NCBI RefSeq assembly: GCF_016617615.1
Contig: NZ_JAACYA010000002.1
Location: forward strand, 310,001 to 374,000
From: Persephonella atlantica
GTDB lineage: Bacteria; Aquificota; Aquificia; Aquificales; Hydrogenothermaceae
DNA length: 64,000 nucleotides
Reading direction: 5' to 3'
Numbering within the stretch: the stretch's first letter is position 1; the number at the start of each line of letters is the position of its first letter. Shown one piece after another: positions 1 through 7,940 of this stretch. Below the pieces are notes generated by a model. It saw only the letters and a list, made by a program, of their open reading frames with translations. It ran no database searches and was not told the DNA's origin. Position numbers and translations under genes: made by a program.

Positions 1-313
1 TAAAGGGAAGACTGTAAATAATGGATCCAACAACAAGTCCTTCAAATGTAAAAATCATTTTTATTCCAAATATATGATCAACTATTTTTCCAATAAAGCC
101 GTCTGGACTAAACAATACAATAAAGTAAAAACCCAAAACAGTTGGAGGAAGCACAAGGGGAAGACTTACAACAGTTTCTATAAAAGGTTTTAATCTGAAA
201 TCTCTGTATGCCAAAAAGTAGGATAGGGGAATTCCTATAATAAACAGGATAGCCGTTGTTACTATGGCAAGTCTGAGTGTAAGAGTTACCGTCTGTAAAA
301 ATTCACCATCCAT
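1..313 (-). CDS. modB: Molybdate ABC transporter permease ModB (3' end beyond window)
   Basis: Inner-membrane permease of the molybdate ABC transporter. The visible N-terminal ~104 residues begin MDGEFLQTVTLTLRLA, then a transmembrane helix, then the SLPLVLPPTVLGFYF segment typical of ModB, and an FEGLVVGSIIYSLPF stretch leading into the permease core. The ATG at 313 overlaps the end of the upstream di-Mop gene by 11 bases, suggesting translational coupling in a modA-mop-modB order. The gene runs off the left edge, so the C-terminal half and any modC cannot be judged. Confidence 0.9.
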   Translation of the reverse strand, partial: MDGEFLQTVTLTLRLAIVTTAILFIIGIPLSYFLAYRDFRLKPFIETVVSLPLVLPPTVLGFYFIVLFSPDGFIGKIVDHIFGIKMIFTFEGLVVGSIIYSLPF

Positions 314-716
314 TGTCAGACTCCATCAAGCTCACTTCATTTGTTTTTATAAGAGCTACTACATTGTCTCCTTCTTTTATGGCCATTCTTTCCACAGATC
401 TTGATGTAATAATAGATTTTATTCTTATGTCTTTACATCTCAGTACAACCCTTGATAAGATTTTACCCTTATCTACCTTTTCAACAATACAGGGGATTTT
501 GTTCCTCAGACTCAGTTCCCCTGATAGATTTTTTCCAATAGACACCTCTGTTTCCTTAAAGAGAACATATATTTGATTGCCAACAGTAAGATAATCTGCT
601 GTTGATGGAGTTTCCACAATAACGGCACACAGCTTTCCTAACGGCGTGTCAACATCAACCAACGATATACTGCCAGAACTTTCAATACCTGTTATTTTTC
701 CTTTAATTCTGTTCAT
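303..716 (-). CDS. Molbindin-like protein with two Mop/TOBE domains
   Basis: Small 137-residue protein made of two Mop (molybdate-binding TOBE) repeats, roughly residues 1-66 and 70-135. The second has the characteristic NKIPCIVEKVDKG start and an SRSVERMAIKEGDNV segment before a VALIKTNEVSL strand. Such proteins bind molybdate in the cytoplasm, for storage or as the regulatory part of ModC. It lies between modA and modB. Its strong ribosome site (GGGGGGTGA) sits directly beside the left end of the inserted IS element. No DNA-binding or ATPase domain is attached. Confidence 0.85.
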   Translation of the reverse strand: MNRIKGKITGIESSGSISLVDVDTPLGKLCAVIVETPSTADYLTVGNQIYVLFKETEVSIGKNLSGELSLRNKIPCIVEKVDKGKILSRVVLRCKDIRIKSIITSRSVERMAIKEGDNVVALIKTNEVSLMESDNGW

Positions 717-728
717 AAATCACCCCCC

Positions 729-771
729 ATCGGTCGGAAACCCAGTTTTTTAAAACTGGGAGGAGACCGAT
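729..771. repeat. Nested inverted repeat at IS left end
   Basis: Outer arms ATCGGTC (729-735) and GACCGAT (765-771) enclose a perfect inner hairpin, CCCAGTTTT (741-749) with AAAACTGGG (752-760). Subterminal hairpins of this kind are what IS200/IS605 transposases recognise at the left end. The structure could also work as a terminator or operator for the flanking genes. Confidence 0.7.
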
Positions 772-801
772 AATGTTTTCTTTGTTAGAATATTTAATGT
801 T

Positions 802-1998
802 ATGAAAATAAAAAGAACTATTAAACTTGTTATTAAGCCTTCTGAAAGAGAAAAACATATCCTTTTTAAAACCTTTGAAGAATACAAATTTGCATATAAC
901 TTTGTCGCAGAAATAGGCTGGAAATCCAGTATTCACAACTCTGTTAAACTCCATAATCTTACCTATATAGTTGTTAGAGAAAAAACTTCCCTTCCATCTC
1001 AACTTGTTATATCTGCTCGCAATGTAGCTTCTGAAAGCCTTAAATCTGCTTTTTCCAGAAAAAAGAAAGGATTCACTGTTTCTTGTCCATATTCTAATAA
1101 CCCTGCCATAAGATACGATAAAAGGTCTTATTCTGTATGGTTTGATAGAGAAGAAATATCTATTGCAACTATAGAAGGTAGACTTAAACTCAAAATCAAA
1201 ATCCCAGAATACTTTAGACAATACCTTTCTTGGGATATTCGTTCTGCCTCTTTGAAATACAACAAAAGGCTTAAAAAGTTTTTCTTTAATATAGTTGTTG
1301 AAAAAGAGATAGAAGAAATACCTGAAAATGATACAGTTGTAGGAATTGATTTGGGGCTTTCTAAACTTGCAACTCTTTCTACTGCAGATGGAAAAATTAA
1401 TAAGTTTTTTGATGGGGGACACATAAGGGCTGTATCTGAAAGATATTTTGCAATTAGAAAAAAACTGCAGTCTAAAGGCACCCCTTCTGCAAAAAGACAT
1501 CTTAGGAAGTTGTCTCAGAAGGAGAAACGGTTTCGGACTGCAATTAACCATAAGATAGCTAAAGAGATTGTTAATCTTATTCCTGCTGGTGGAACAATAG
1601 TATTGGAAGAACTTAAAGGAATAAGAGAAAGAATTAAAGTATCTAAAAAAGAAAGAAGATGGATACACAGCTGGAACTTTGCACAACTTAAGCAGTTTAT
1701 AGAGTATAAAGCCAAGAGCAAAGGAATAAAGGTTGTGTATATTAATCCTAAGTATACTTCTCAAAGATGTGGTAAATGTGGATATGTAAGCAAGTCTAAC
1801 AGGAAAGACCAATCTCACTTTAAATGCTCCTACTGTGGCTATACTGTTAATGCAGACCTTAATGCCAGCAGGAATATAGCAATTAACTATCTGGTCTCTC
1901 AAAAAGAGAGACTGGGGCACAGGGTAGCAAGTCTCCCTGTGTGGGCTGTTGTCAACCAGCCTAATGTAAGGGGGTTGGCTGTATCTTCCCATAGCTAA
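802..1998 (+). CDS. tnpB: TnpB RNA-guided nuclease of IS605 type
   Basis: A 398-residue TnpB, the RNA-guided transposon endonuclease ancestral to Cas12. The RuvC catalytic triad appears intact: D183 in GIDLGLSKLAT, E269 in IVLEELKGIRER and D352 in NADLNASRNIA. A zinc finger with C323, C326, C342 and C345 lies between the second and third catalytic residues. The N-terminal helix-turn-helix/WED part (residues 1-170) is full length. The last ~25 residues are encoded by sequence that can also fold as guide RNA, so they are probably dispensable. The gene carries no stop or frameshift. No tnpA accompanies it. Confidence 0.92.
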   Translation: MKIKRTIKLVIKPSEREKHILFKTFEEYKFAYNFVAEIGWKSSIHNSVKLHNLTYIVVREKTSLPSQLVISARNVASESLKSAFSRKKKGFTVSCPYSNNPAIRYDKRSYSVWFDREEISIATIEGRLKLKIKIPEYFRQYLSWDIRSASLKYNKRLKKFFFNIVVEKEIEEIPENDTVVGIDLGLSKLATLSTADGKINKFFDGGHIRAVSERYFAIRKKLQSKGTPSAKRHLRKLSQKEKRFRTAINHKIAKEIVNLIPAGGTIVLEELKGIRERIKVSKKERRWIHSWNFAQLKQFIEYKAKSKGIKVVYINPKYTSQRCGKCGYVSKSNRKDQSHFKCSYCGYTVNADLNASRNIAINYLVSQKERLGHRVASLPVWAVVNQPNVRGLAVSSHS

Positions 1999-2039
1999 CC
2001 TTACTTACAAGCCTCTGTCTTTAGACAGAGGTAGTTGAC
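1918..2039 (+). ncRNA. Predicted TnpB guide RNA scaffold (omegaRNA/reRNA)
   Basis: The 3' end of tnpB and the element's right end can fold into a compact RNA. A 7-bp stem pairs CACAGGG (1918-1924) with CCCTGTG (1935-1941). A second stem pairs GTCAACC (1951-1957) with GGTTGGC (1973-1979). The loop of the second stem contains GTAAGG (1966-1971), which can pair with CCTTAC (1999-2004) to make a pseudoknot. The right-end hairpin is at 2012-2031. TnpB guide RNAs are known to start inside tnpB and end in a guide copied from flanking DNA, here predicted to start about 2040 inside modA. The fold was found by eye and is not energy-tested. Confidence 0.5.
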
Positions 2040-2778
2040 CTACCTTATATCCATACTTTTTAAGTATCCTTTTTGCTTCAGAAGAAAACAGAAATCTTAC
2101 AAATTCCCTGGCTACATCAACACCATTTCCATTTTTCAGTATCACAACTCCCTGTTTTATAGGTCTGTAAGCATTCTGACTTATCTCTATCCATACACCT
2201 CTACCTTTCATCTGTGGAGAAAGAACAACAGACTTTGAAGTAAAACCAACATCAACAAGTCTTTTATAAATGTACTGAGTTGATTGGGAAACACTTTCTC
2301 CATACACAAGTTTATTCTTAACTTTTCTATAAATTCCAAAATATTTCATTGCTCTGATAGCTTCTTCTCCATAAGGGGCGTTCTTAGGGTTTGGGACGGA
2401 GATTTTCTTTATATAATTTTCCAGCAAAACTTTTATTCCCTCTTTCTTTAAAGGAAGATTCTTCATACTCCACAAAACAAGGATTCCTACTGCATAAACC
2501 TGTGGTTTTCCAGTAGTAAGTCCCCTCTCATAAAGATATTCAGGATATTTCATGTTTGCAGACATAAAAATATGGTATGGGGCACCTCTTTCTATCTGTG
2601 CTGTAAGCTTTCCTGACGATGAAACAACAGTAACCACTTTAATATCTGGATATTTTTTCTTAAAATAGGATACTATCTCTCTCAATGGATACTGAACATT
2701 GGCAGCAGCAGCAATCCTTAAAGTTTCTCCGTAAGAAAAAGAAAAAAACAGGACAAAAGCAATCAGAAATCCCATCAT
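2005..2778 (-). CDS. modA: Molybdate-binding periplasmic protein ModA
   Basis: Substrate-binding protein of the molybdate ABC transporter, about 257 residues and close to the usual family length. It has an N-terminal signal peptide ending near SFSYG, the LRIAAAANVQYPL start of the mature domain, the SSSGKLTAQIERGAPYHIF segment, and a C-terminal half with VDVGFTSKSVVL. The chosen ATG at 2778 follows a GAGGT site; an ATG at 2775 or a TTG at 2787 are alternatives. The last ~10 codons (after KYGYKVG) and the stop are supplied by the IS right end, so the native C-terminus was replaced. The loss is probably harmless, because family members end near this point. Confidence 0.9.
   Translation of the reverse strand: MMGFLIAFVLFFSFSYGETLRIAAAANVQYPLREIVSYFKKKYPDIKVVTVVSSSGKLTAQIERGAPYHIFMSANMKYPEYLYERGLTTGKPQVYAVGILVLWSMKNLPLKKEGIKVLLENYIKKISVPNPKNAPYGEEAIRAMKYFGIYRKVKNKLVYGESVSQSTQYIYKRLVDVGFTSKSVVLSPQMKGRGVWIEISQNAYRPIKQGVVILKNGNGVDVAREFVRFLFSSEAKRILKKYGYKVGQLPLSKDRGL
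2012..2031. repeat. Perfect hairpin at IS right end
   Basis: CCTCTGTC (2012-2019), loop TTTA, GACAGAGG (2024-2031), followed by TAGTTGAC. This is the likely right-end transposase recognition hairpin and the last stem of the TnpB guide RNA. The same bases encode the last residues of ModA on the minus strand. Confidence 0.8.
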
Positions 2779-2932
2779 AGACCTCAACCGTTATTGTTTA
2801 TATTATATAACGCTTTTTTAAAAGCTCAAAATATTACTATATCTTAATCATCAATTATTAAAAAACGAAAAGAACTGCGGTCAAACTTTCAATAAGCTAC
2901 AAGTATCTGATTTTTAATTATTTTTTAACTAT

Positions 2933-2947
2933 CAGTAATAATTACTG
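2933..2947. promoter_or_regulatory. 15-bp palindrome between modA and ccsBA
   Basis: CAGTAAT-A-ATTACTG is a perfect 7-1-7 inverted repeat in the 270-bp divergent intergenic region. It lies about 100 bp upstream of ccsBA and just before a possible -35/-10 pair (TTGAAA at 2947-2952 and TATTAG about 18 bases on). It may be an operator. The regulator cannot be named from sequence. Confidence 0.4.
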
Positions 2948-3048
2948 TTGAAAATACTCCCATTTTTACAATATTAGTAGTATTATGTTTATTATTCAAA
3001 ATCATAATAGATATTATCATCTGAAATTATTAATACTGGAGGCTGTTT

Positions 3049-6000
3049 ATGAAATTTGTAAGTAAGCTGATGGATATCCTGTTTTCCATGAAAACAACTG
3101 TAATTCTGATGCTGATATTTGCTGCAGCAGTTGGAACAGCAACATTCATAGAGAACGATTTTGGAAGAGAAACTGCCTATGCCCTCGTATATGGCTCTAA
3201 ATGGCTTGAACTTCTGATGACATTGCTTACGCTTAACCTGATAGGAAACATTTTCCGATACAAAATGTGGCAGCCTAAAAAGATACCTCTACTTATATTT
3301 CACGTTTCTTTTGTAGTCATATTTATTGGGGCTGCCATTACAAGGTACTTTGGATATGAAGGAATGATGCACATAAGAGAAAATCAGGAACAAAATCAGA
3401 TATTCTCAAGAGATCCTTTTATTCAGGTCAGTATAAAAACCGAGAACGGGAGTTATCATTTTGAGAAACCTCTCCTACTGTCTGCTCTTGGATACAACAG
3501 CTTTAAAGAGGAAATAAATATAGACGGAAAACCATTAATCGTAAGATACAAAAAATACATTAAGGGAATAAGAACTCAGATAAAGGAAGACCCAGAAGGT
3601 CAACCAATAATAACCCTCAGGGCTTCAGCTGGAATGGACAGTGTTGATCTCACAATGAAAAAAGGCTCTGTTGAAGACTTTGGGAGCTTTGCTTTCATAT
3701 TTGAAAATCCAGAAAAGTTTAGAAAAAAACTTGAAGGAAAAGATTTTGTTTTCTTTTATGTAAAAAACGGTAAATTTTATCTTCTGTCTAACCTTCCTGT
3801 TATGTGGATGAAGATGGCTGACCAGACGAGAGGACAGATAAAAGCAGGTAACGAATATCCACTACAGGGAAGAACCCTTTATTCTGCAGGGGGAATAAAT
3901 TTTGTTGTAAAACAGGCAGTACCTAAGGGAAAGGAAGTGGTTGTTCCTCTGCCAAGGGATAAAAAAGTGCTGCAAAACTCTTCAGTGTTATCAGCTCTGT
4001 TTGTGGATGTTGAGTATGACGGCGAAAAAAAAGAGGTTGTTTTACTTGGAAGGGGGGGAAGCACACCAGGAATTCCAGCACAGTTAAAGTTAAAAAATCT
4101 TGAACTCAAATTAGAATGGGGAGCAAAGGTTATAACACTTCCATTCAGCATATATCTGAAGGACTTTGTTATGAGAAAGTATCCCGGCTCCAATAAACCG
4201 TCCTCATACGAAAGTCACGTTATTGTAAAAGACCCCAAAAATGGTAAAGAGTTTGAATACAACATACATATGAACCACCCACTTGTTTATGGAGGTTACA
4301 AATTTTTCCAGTCCTCCTATGACCCCGATGAGCTTGGAACTGTACTGTCTGTAAATCACGACCCTGGGGTTATACCAACATACATCGGATATACTCTTCT
4401 TACAATTGGACTCCTTTTAAACCTATTAAATCCTTTCAGCAGATTTGGGAGGACTTTAAAGATGCTAAATAAAAATGATGCAACAAAGATGGTTCTTATA
4501 TTGATTTCACTGTTTATGTTTTCTGCAGGCAGTTATGCTTATCCGGGTATGAAAGAAAACTCTCAGCAACAGGTGGTGCCTCCAAAACCTGATATGAAAG
4601 AGATTATCCAGACAGTAAAAAAGATTGACAGAAAGCATGCGGAAAAATTTGGAACTGTACCTGTTCAAAGTGGCGACGGAAGGATCAAACCATTTGACAC
4701 ACTTTCTCTGGAAGTTGTGAACAAAATCCATGGAAGCGATACAGCTTTAGGTCTTACGCACAATCAGATTGTTTTAGGAATGTTCCTTATGCCAGGACCA
4801 TGGCAGTATGTGAAGATAATAAAAGTTAAACATCCTGCTATCAAAAAGATATTAGGTATTCCTTTAGACGATAAATACATAGCCTTCATAGACGCTTACG
4901 ATCAGAAAGGGATGTATAAGCTGGCTCAGGCTGTAGAATCTGCAAGAAGAAAAGATCCTTCCCAGAGAAATCAGTTTGAAAAAGAGATTTTAAAACTTGA
5001 TGAAAAGCTGTACATTATGTATCTGACATTTACAGGAGAGATACTGAGAATATTCCCAAAAGAGAACGACCCTAACAACACATGGTACGGTCCAAGAGAA
5101 GCCCTTAATAACTTTCCACAAAGACAGAAAGAAGAAGTTGCTGCAATACTCTCAAAATATATACACGGCGTCCAGAAAGGTCTGCAGGAAGGGGACTGGA
5201 ACTCTGCAAATATGGCTATTGAAAGCATAAAGGATTTTCAGAAAAAATACGGGTATAAAGTTCTTCCTTCAGAAACAAGACTGAAGGCAGAGATTCTTTA
5301 CAATAAATTACTGATATTTGAAAGATTGATACCTTTTTATTTTCTTGTAGGCCTTTTATCTATCGTTCTGATATTTATTCAGATTTTCAGAAATCAGTCC
5401 AGATTTTTAAAACTGTCCTTCAATCTACTTGTCCTTATGCTTTTTGTTTTATTTCTTATCCATACTTTTGGACTGGGTCTCAGATGGTATGTTGCAGACC
5501 ATGCTCCATGGACAGATGCCTATGAATCTATGCTTTTTATATCGTGGGCTGTTGCCCTTGCAGGGATAGTGTTTGCAAGAAAATCCCCATTTGTTCTGGC
5601 TTCTGTTGGAATGTTTGCAGGTGTATTCCTGTTTGCTGCCCATTTAGGATGGCTTGATCCACAGATAACAACTATCGTTCCTGTTTTAAAATCTTACTGG
5701 CTTCTTCTCCATGTTTCTGTACTTACAGCAAGCTATGGATTTTTAGGTCTTGCAGGTATTTTAGGACTGTTGACGCTTATATTCTTTGCCATAAAATACG
5801 AAAAACTACTGGGCAGAGAAAGGGTCATAAGACTGGAAAACGGAATAAAAGAAGCAATAAAAATTGGTGAGCTCTCGCTGATAATTGGCTTATCTCTTAT
5901 TATTGTAGGAAACTTCCTCGGCGCAGTATGGGCTAATGAATCTTGGGGAAGATACTGGGGATGGGATCCTAAAGAAACATGGACAGCAGTTTCAATATTA

Positions 6001-6249
6001 GTTTATGCCGCTATAGTTCATCTGAAATATATAAAAAACTGGTACTCCCATTATAAGATGGCAGTATTCTCTGTTTTAGGATATTTCTCAATACTTATGA
6101 CATACTTTGGGGTTAACTATTATCTTTCAGGTCTTCACTCATATGCAGCTGGAGATCCTGTTCCTATACCAACGTGGGTTTACTGGGCACTGGGAGTAGT
6201 TGGACTGCTGATAATTCTGGCATACAGAAACAGAAAACTTAGCAGTTAA
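3049..6249 (+). CDS. ccsBA: Fused cytochrome c maturation protein CcsBA (ResB-ResC)
   Basis: System II cytochrome c synthase that moves heme across the inner membrane and attaches it to CxxCH motifs. The 1066-residue product joins CcsB/ResB (about 1-480, transmembrane helices and a large periplasmic domain with HPLVYGGYKFFQSSY near residue 409) to CcsA/ResC (about 760-1060). The tryptophan-rich heme-handling motif WGRYWGWDPKETW is at residues 966-978. A periplasmic linker of ~250 residues separates the two halves. Fused CcsBA is also known from Campylobacterota. It has a GGAGG ribosome site. Its place directly upstream of ten cytochrome genes fits its job. Confidence 0.95.
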   Translation: MKFVSKLMDILFSMKTTVILMLIFAAAVGTATFIENDFGRETAYALVYGSKWLELLMTLLTLNLIGNIFRYKMWQPKKIPLLIFHVSFVVIFIGAAITRYFGYEGMMHIRENQEQNQIFSRDPFIQVSIKTENGSYHFEKPLLLSALGYNSFKEEINIDGKPLIVRYKKYIKGIRTQIKEDPEGQPIITLRASAGMDSVDLTMKKGSVEDFGSFAFIFENPEKFRKKLEGKDFVFFYVKNGKFYLLSNLPVMWMKMADQTRGQIKAGNEYPLQGRTLYSAGGINFVVKQAVPKGKEVVVPLPRDKKVLQNSSVLSALFVDVEYDGEKKEVVLLGRGGSTPGIPAQLKLKNLELKLEWGAKVITLPFSIYLKDFVMRKYPGSNKPSSYESHVIVKDPKNGKEFEYNIHMNHPLVYGGYKFFQSSYDPDELGTVLSVNHDPGVIPTYIGYTLLTIGLLLNLLNPFSRFGRTLKMLNKNDATKMVLILISLFMFSAGSYAYPGMKENSQQQVVPPKPDMKEIIQTVKKIDRKHAEKFGTVPVQSGDGRIKPFDTLSLEVVNKIHGSDTALGLTHNQIVLGMFLMPGPWQYVKIIKVKHPAIKKILGIPLDDKYIAFIDAYDQKGMYKLAQAVESARRKDPSQRNQFEKEILKLDEKLYIMYLTFTGEILRIFPKENDPNNTWYGPREALNNFPQRQKEEVAAILSKYIHGVQKGLQEGDWNSANMAIESIKDFQKKYGYKVLPSETRLKAEILYNKLLIFERLIPFYFLVGLLSIVLIFIQIFRNQSRFLKLSFNLLVLMLFVLFLIHTFGLGLRWYVADHAPWTDAYESMLFISWAVALAGIVFARKSPFVLASVGMFAGVFLFAAHLGWLDPQITTIVPVLKSYWLLLHVSVLTASYGFLGLAGILGLLTLIFFAIKYEKLLGRERVIRLENGIKEAIKIGELSLIIGLSLIIVGNFLGAVWANESWGRYWGWDPKETWTAVSILVYAAIVHLKYIKNWYSHYKMAVFSVLGYFSILMTYFGVNYYLSGLHSYAAGDPVPIPTWVYWALGVVGLLIILAYRNRKLSS

Positions 6250-6270
6250 CAGCAAATTCATAATAAGACA

Positions 6271-6299
6271 TTGACTTTTGTATAGGTTTCATATAGATT
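6271..6299 (+). promoter_or_regulatory. Candidate sigma70-type promoter of tetraheme cytochrome gene
   Basis: TTGACT (6271-6276) and TAGATT (6294-6299) are 17 bases apart; an overlapping TATAGA at 6292 gives 15. This would give the 6371 gene its own start and a leader of about 60 nt. Confidence 0.5.
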
Positions 6300-6325
6300 A
6301 ATAAGAGGGGTGGGAGTATATATAG

Positions 6326-6355
6326 TATATTTTTTATGGGGTATATATTTTTTAT
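6326..6355 (+). repeat. Direct repeat in leader of tetraheme gene
   Basis: TATATTTTTTAT occurs at 6326-6337 and again at 6344-6355, each followed by a run of four or five G within a few bases. The repeats lie directly before the ribosome site of the 6371 gene. They may be part of the leader RNA or a protein-binding site; function unknown. Confidence 0.4.
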
Positions 6356-6370
6356 ATTGGGGGTAGGATT

Positions 6371-7105
6371 ATGAGAGTTTTAACAGCAGGGCTTGCTGCA
6401 CTGGCTCTCGCCGGTATATCAGTTGCAGCAACAGAAGATATCAGAGCAACAGTTCACAACCTGTCTACTTACAGTGATCCTGCTAATGGTGGAACAAACG
6501 AGGTATGTGTATTTTGCCATACTCCTCACGGTGCAAACAGTGATTTCACAGGAGCTCCTCTCTGGAACAAACCTATTGATACCACAGTAACATTTCAGGT
6601 TTACGGTGGTGGAACAACAACAGGCGGAACAACAGTTGACCAGCCTGGAGATGTCTCAAGGGCCTGTCTTTCCTGTCATGACGGTGTTTCTGGAGTTAAC
6701 GTCGTTATAAACATGCCTGGTTCTGGAGGGTATGACCCTAACGGAACTTACCTGAACTACAGAGGTTCAACGGCTCCATGGAGAATGCCATTTCCCTTTG
6801 CAGTTGGAAAAAATGGAGCCGGTGGGAATTATGACCTTAGAGACGACCATCCAATAGGCGTCGTATATAGAGGAAATGAGACAACTCCTCCTGCCAGCTT
6901 GAAACCTACATCAACACCCTTAACTGGATGGAATGTATCTGGTGATCCTGATGGAAGTGGAGGACCTTCTATTGGAGACCTGTTGAGAAACGGAAAAGTA
7001 GAGTGCGTTTCCTGCCACAACCCACATCTGAATGCTCCAAGATTTTTAAGGTCAGGTGACGGTAACGCAAACAGTAATCTGTGTAGAGCTTGTCACGATA
7101 AATAA
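6371..7105 (+). CDS. Secreted tetraheme cytochrome c, OmcE-like (copy 1)
   Basis: A 244-residue exported tetraheme cytochrome. A signal peptide (about 1-20, ending SVAA) is followed by four heme motifs: CVFCH (46-50), CLSCH (99-103), CVSCH (212-216) and CRACH (238-242). The pattern HNLS, CVFCHTPHGA, PLWNK, CLSCHDG, DDHPIGVVY, VECVSCHNPH, FLR, LCRACH matches the Geobacter filament cytochrome OmcE and relatives. It is strongly similar to the 17043-17798 product, including the shared stretch VYGGGTTTGGTTVDQPGDVS. It stands alone between ccsBA and a bidirectional terminator with its own promoter, so it may be the most abundantly made subunit. Filament formation is inferred, not shown. Confidence 0.85.
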   Translation: MRVLTAGLAALALAGISVAATEDIRATVHNLSTYSDPANGGTNEVCVFCHTPHGANSDFTGAPLWNKPIDTTVTFQVYGGGTTTGGTTVDQPGDVSRACLSCHDGVSGVNVVINMPGSGGYDPNGTYLNYRGSTAPWRMPFPFAVGKNGAGGNYDLRDDHPIGVVYRGNETTPPASLKPTSTPLTGWNVSGDPDGSGGPSIGDLLRNGKVECVSCHNPHLNAPRFLRSGDGNANSNLCRACHDK

Positions 7106-7106
7106 A

Positions 7107-7124
7107 AAGGGGCTTTTGCCCCTT
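7107..7124. terminator. Bidirectional hairpin terminator
   Basis: AAGGGGC-TTTT-GCCCCTT is a perfect 7-bp stem between two converging genes (stops at 7105 and 7123), with A-rich sequence before it and TTAAT after. It probably ends transcription of both the 6371 gene and the long minus-strand cytochrome operon. Confidence 0.7.
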
Positions 7125-7443
7125 AATGCTTCAATATAAACTTTATCAGAGCATCTAACTCTTCTTCGCTCATTGCTCTGAACTTTCCCATCTGGGTTTT
7201 CATCATATTAAATCTATCAGGCCATATTATAGGATCGACCTGTCCCAGCAAAAACTGCTTTAACTGTTTTGGATTATTTTTATAAAACTCGGATATTGTT
7301 TTGAGAGATGGTCCTATAGCATCCTTTGTTTCCTTATGACAGATAGGACACTGGTTCTTTTCAAAGATTTTTTTCCCATCGACTGCATGGGAGACTGTAA
7401 ATGCAAGTAGTAATGCTGCCGTTAATCCTGCTACTTTTTTCAT
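7123..7443 (-). CDS. Periplasmic monoheme cytochrome c (c551/c552-like)
   Basis: A 106-residue class I cytochrome c. A signal peptide (about 1-20, ending SHA) precedes a single CPICH heme site (about residues 32-36), then IGPSLKTISEFY, and Met residues (MMKTQMGKF) one of which should be the distal heme ligand. The C-terminal helix MSEEELDALIKFIL is typical. It is the last gene of the minus-strand operon; its start overlaps the upstream gene by 4 bases. Likely a soluble electron shuttle in the periplasm. Confidence 0.9.
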   Translation of the reverse strand: MKKVAGLTAALLLAFTVSHAVDGKKIFEKNQCPICHKETKDAIGPSLKTISEFYKNNPKQLKQFLLGQVDPIIWPDRFNMMKTQMGKFRAMSEEELDALIKFILKH

Positions 7444-7940
7444 TTTTTCCCTCCTGCTTCATTTTTTTCCTGTAATACCCTGATATCTGTTATTAACCAT
7501 CTGTCCTTTAATTTTTTTAATCTGTATCTGACCTTATAGTATATACGGGTTTGGGGCAGAACCTGTTTATTTATCCTTCTGTCAAAATAACCGTATGTCC
7601 AGTTTTCTTCCGTAACAACTTCCGCAATTTTGTCTTTTATATTCACAGCCCTAAATTTTATACTGTTTAATTTCGCATTCATAAACAGACCATTCTCATG
7701 CCATGACTGGATCCATATGTACAGCTTCCTTGCGATATCATGTGTTGCTATCTCTTCCATCATTTTGACAAATGTTCTTATATCCCTGTGTCTCTCGTTT
7801 TTGCTCTCCTCAATAACTATACGGTTATACACTTTTACAATATTTTTTATCTCCTCAACTTCATTCACCTTCCCATAGGAAGAAAAAAAAGCAGCATATA
7901 CAAAAGCTACAATCAGAGTGGTTTTACGGATATGTATCAT
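7440..7940 (-). CDS. Exported protein of unknown function in cytochrome operon
   Basis: About 166 residues with an N-terminal signal segment (MIHIRKTTLIVAFVYAAFFSSYG). The mature part is helical at first (VNEVEEIKNIVKVYNRIV) and then strand-rich, ending KDRWLITDIRVLQ. This layout recalls NTF2-like or IMS-type folds, but I cannot assign a family. The ATG at 7940 with GGAGG just upstream is preferred to the longer frame from 8000, which lies inside the previous gene. It overlaps the 12-heme gene by 17 bases and is translationally coupled to it. It has no heme motif, so it may be an assembly or accessory factor. Confidence 0.7.
   Translation of the reverse strand: MIHIRKTTLIVAFVYAAFFSSYGKVNEVEEIKNIVKVYNRIVIEESKNERHRDIRTFVKMMEEIATHDIARKLYIWIQSWHENGLFMNAKLNSIKFRAVNIKDKIAEVVTEENWTYGYFDRRINKQVLPQTRIYYKVRYRLKKLKDRWLITDIRVLQEKNEAGGKK

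Larger units (their letters stand above)
729..2039 (+). mobile_element. IS200/IS605-type element carrying only tnpB
   Basis: A solo-tnpB element inserted between modA and the di-Mop gene, in opposite orientation to the mod operon. The boundaries are inferred. The left side carries a nested hairpin (729-771) next to the mop ribosome site. The right side ends in a perfect hairpin (2012-2031) followed by GTAGTTGAC (2031-2039), which resembles the right ends of IS605-family elements. No tnpA transposase is present, so the element cannot transpose unless TnpA is supplied from elsewhere. There is no target duplication, as expected for this family. The exact left boundary is uncertain by about 20 bases. 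Confidence 0.75.

Noticed and set aside
703-1992. Long minus-strand reading frame of 429 codons opposite tnpB
   Set aside because: It is a shadow of the tnpB gene. The composition (runs of Phe, Tyr, Ser, Asn, Cys) is not protein-like, and the plus-strand product has full TnpB motifs.
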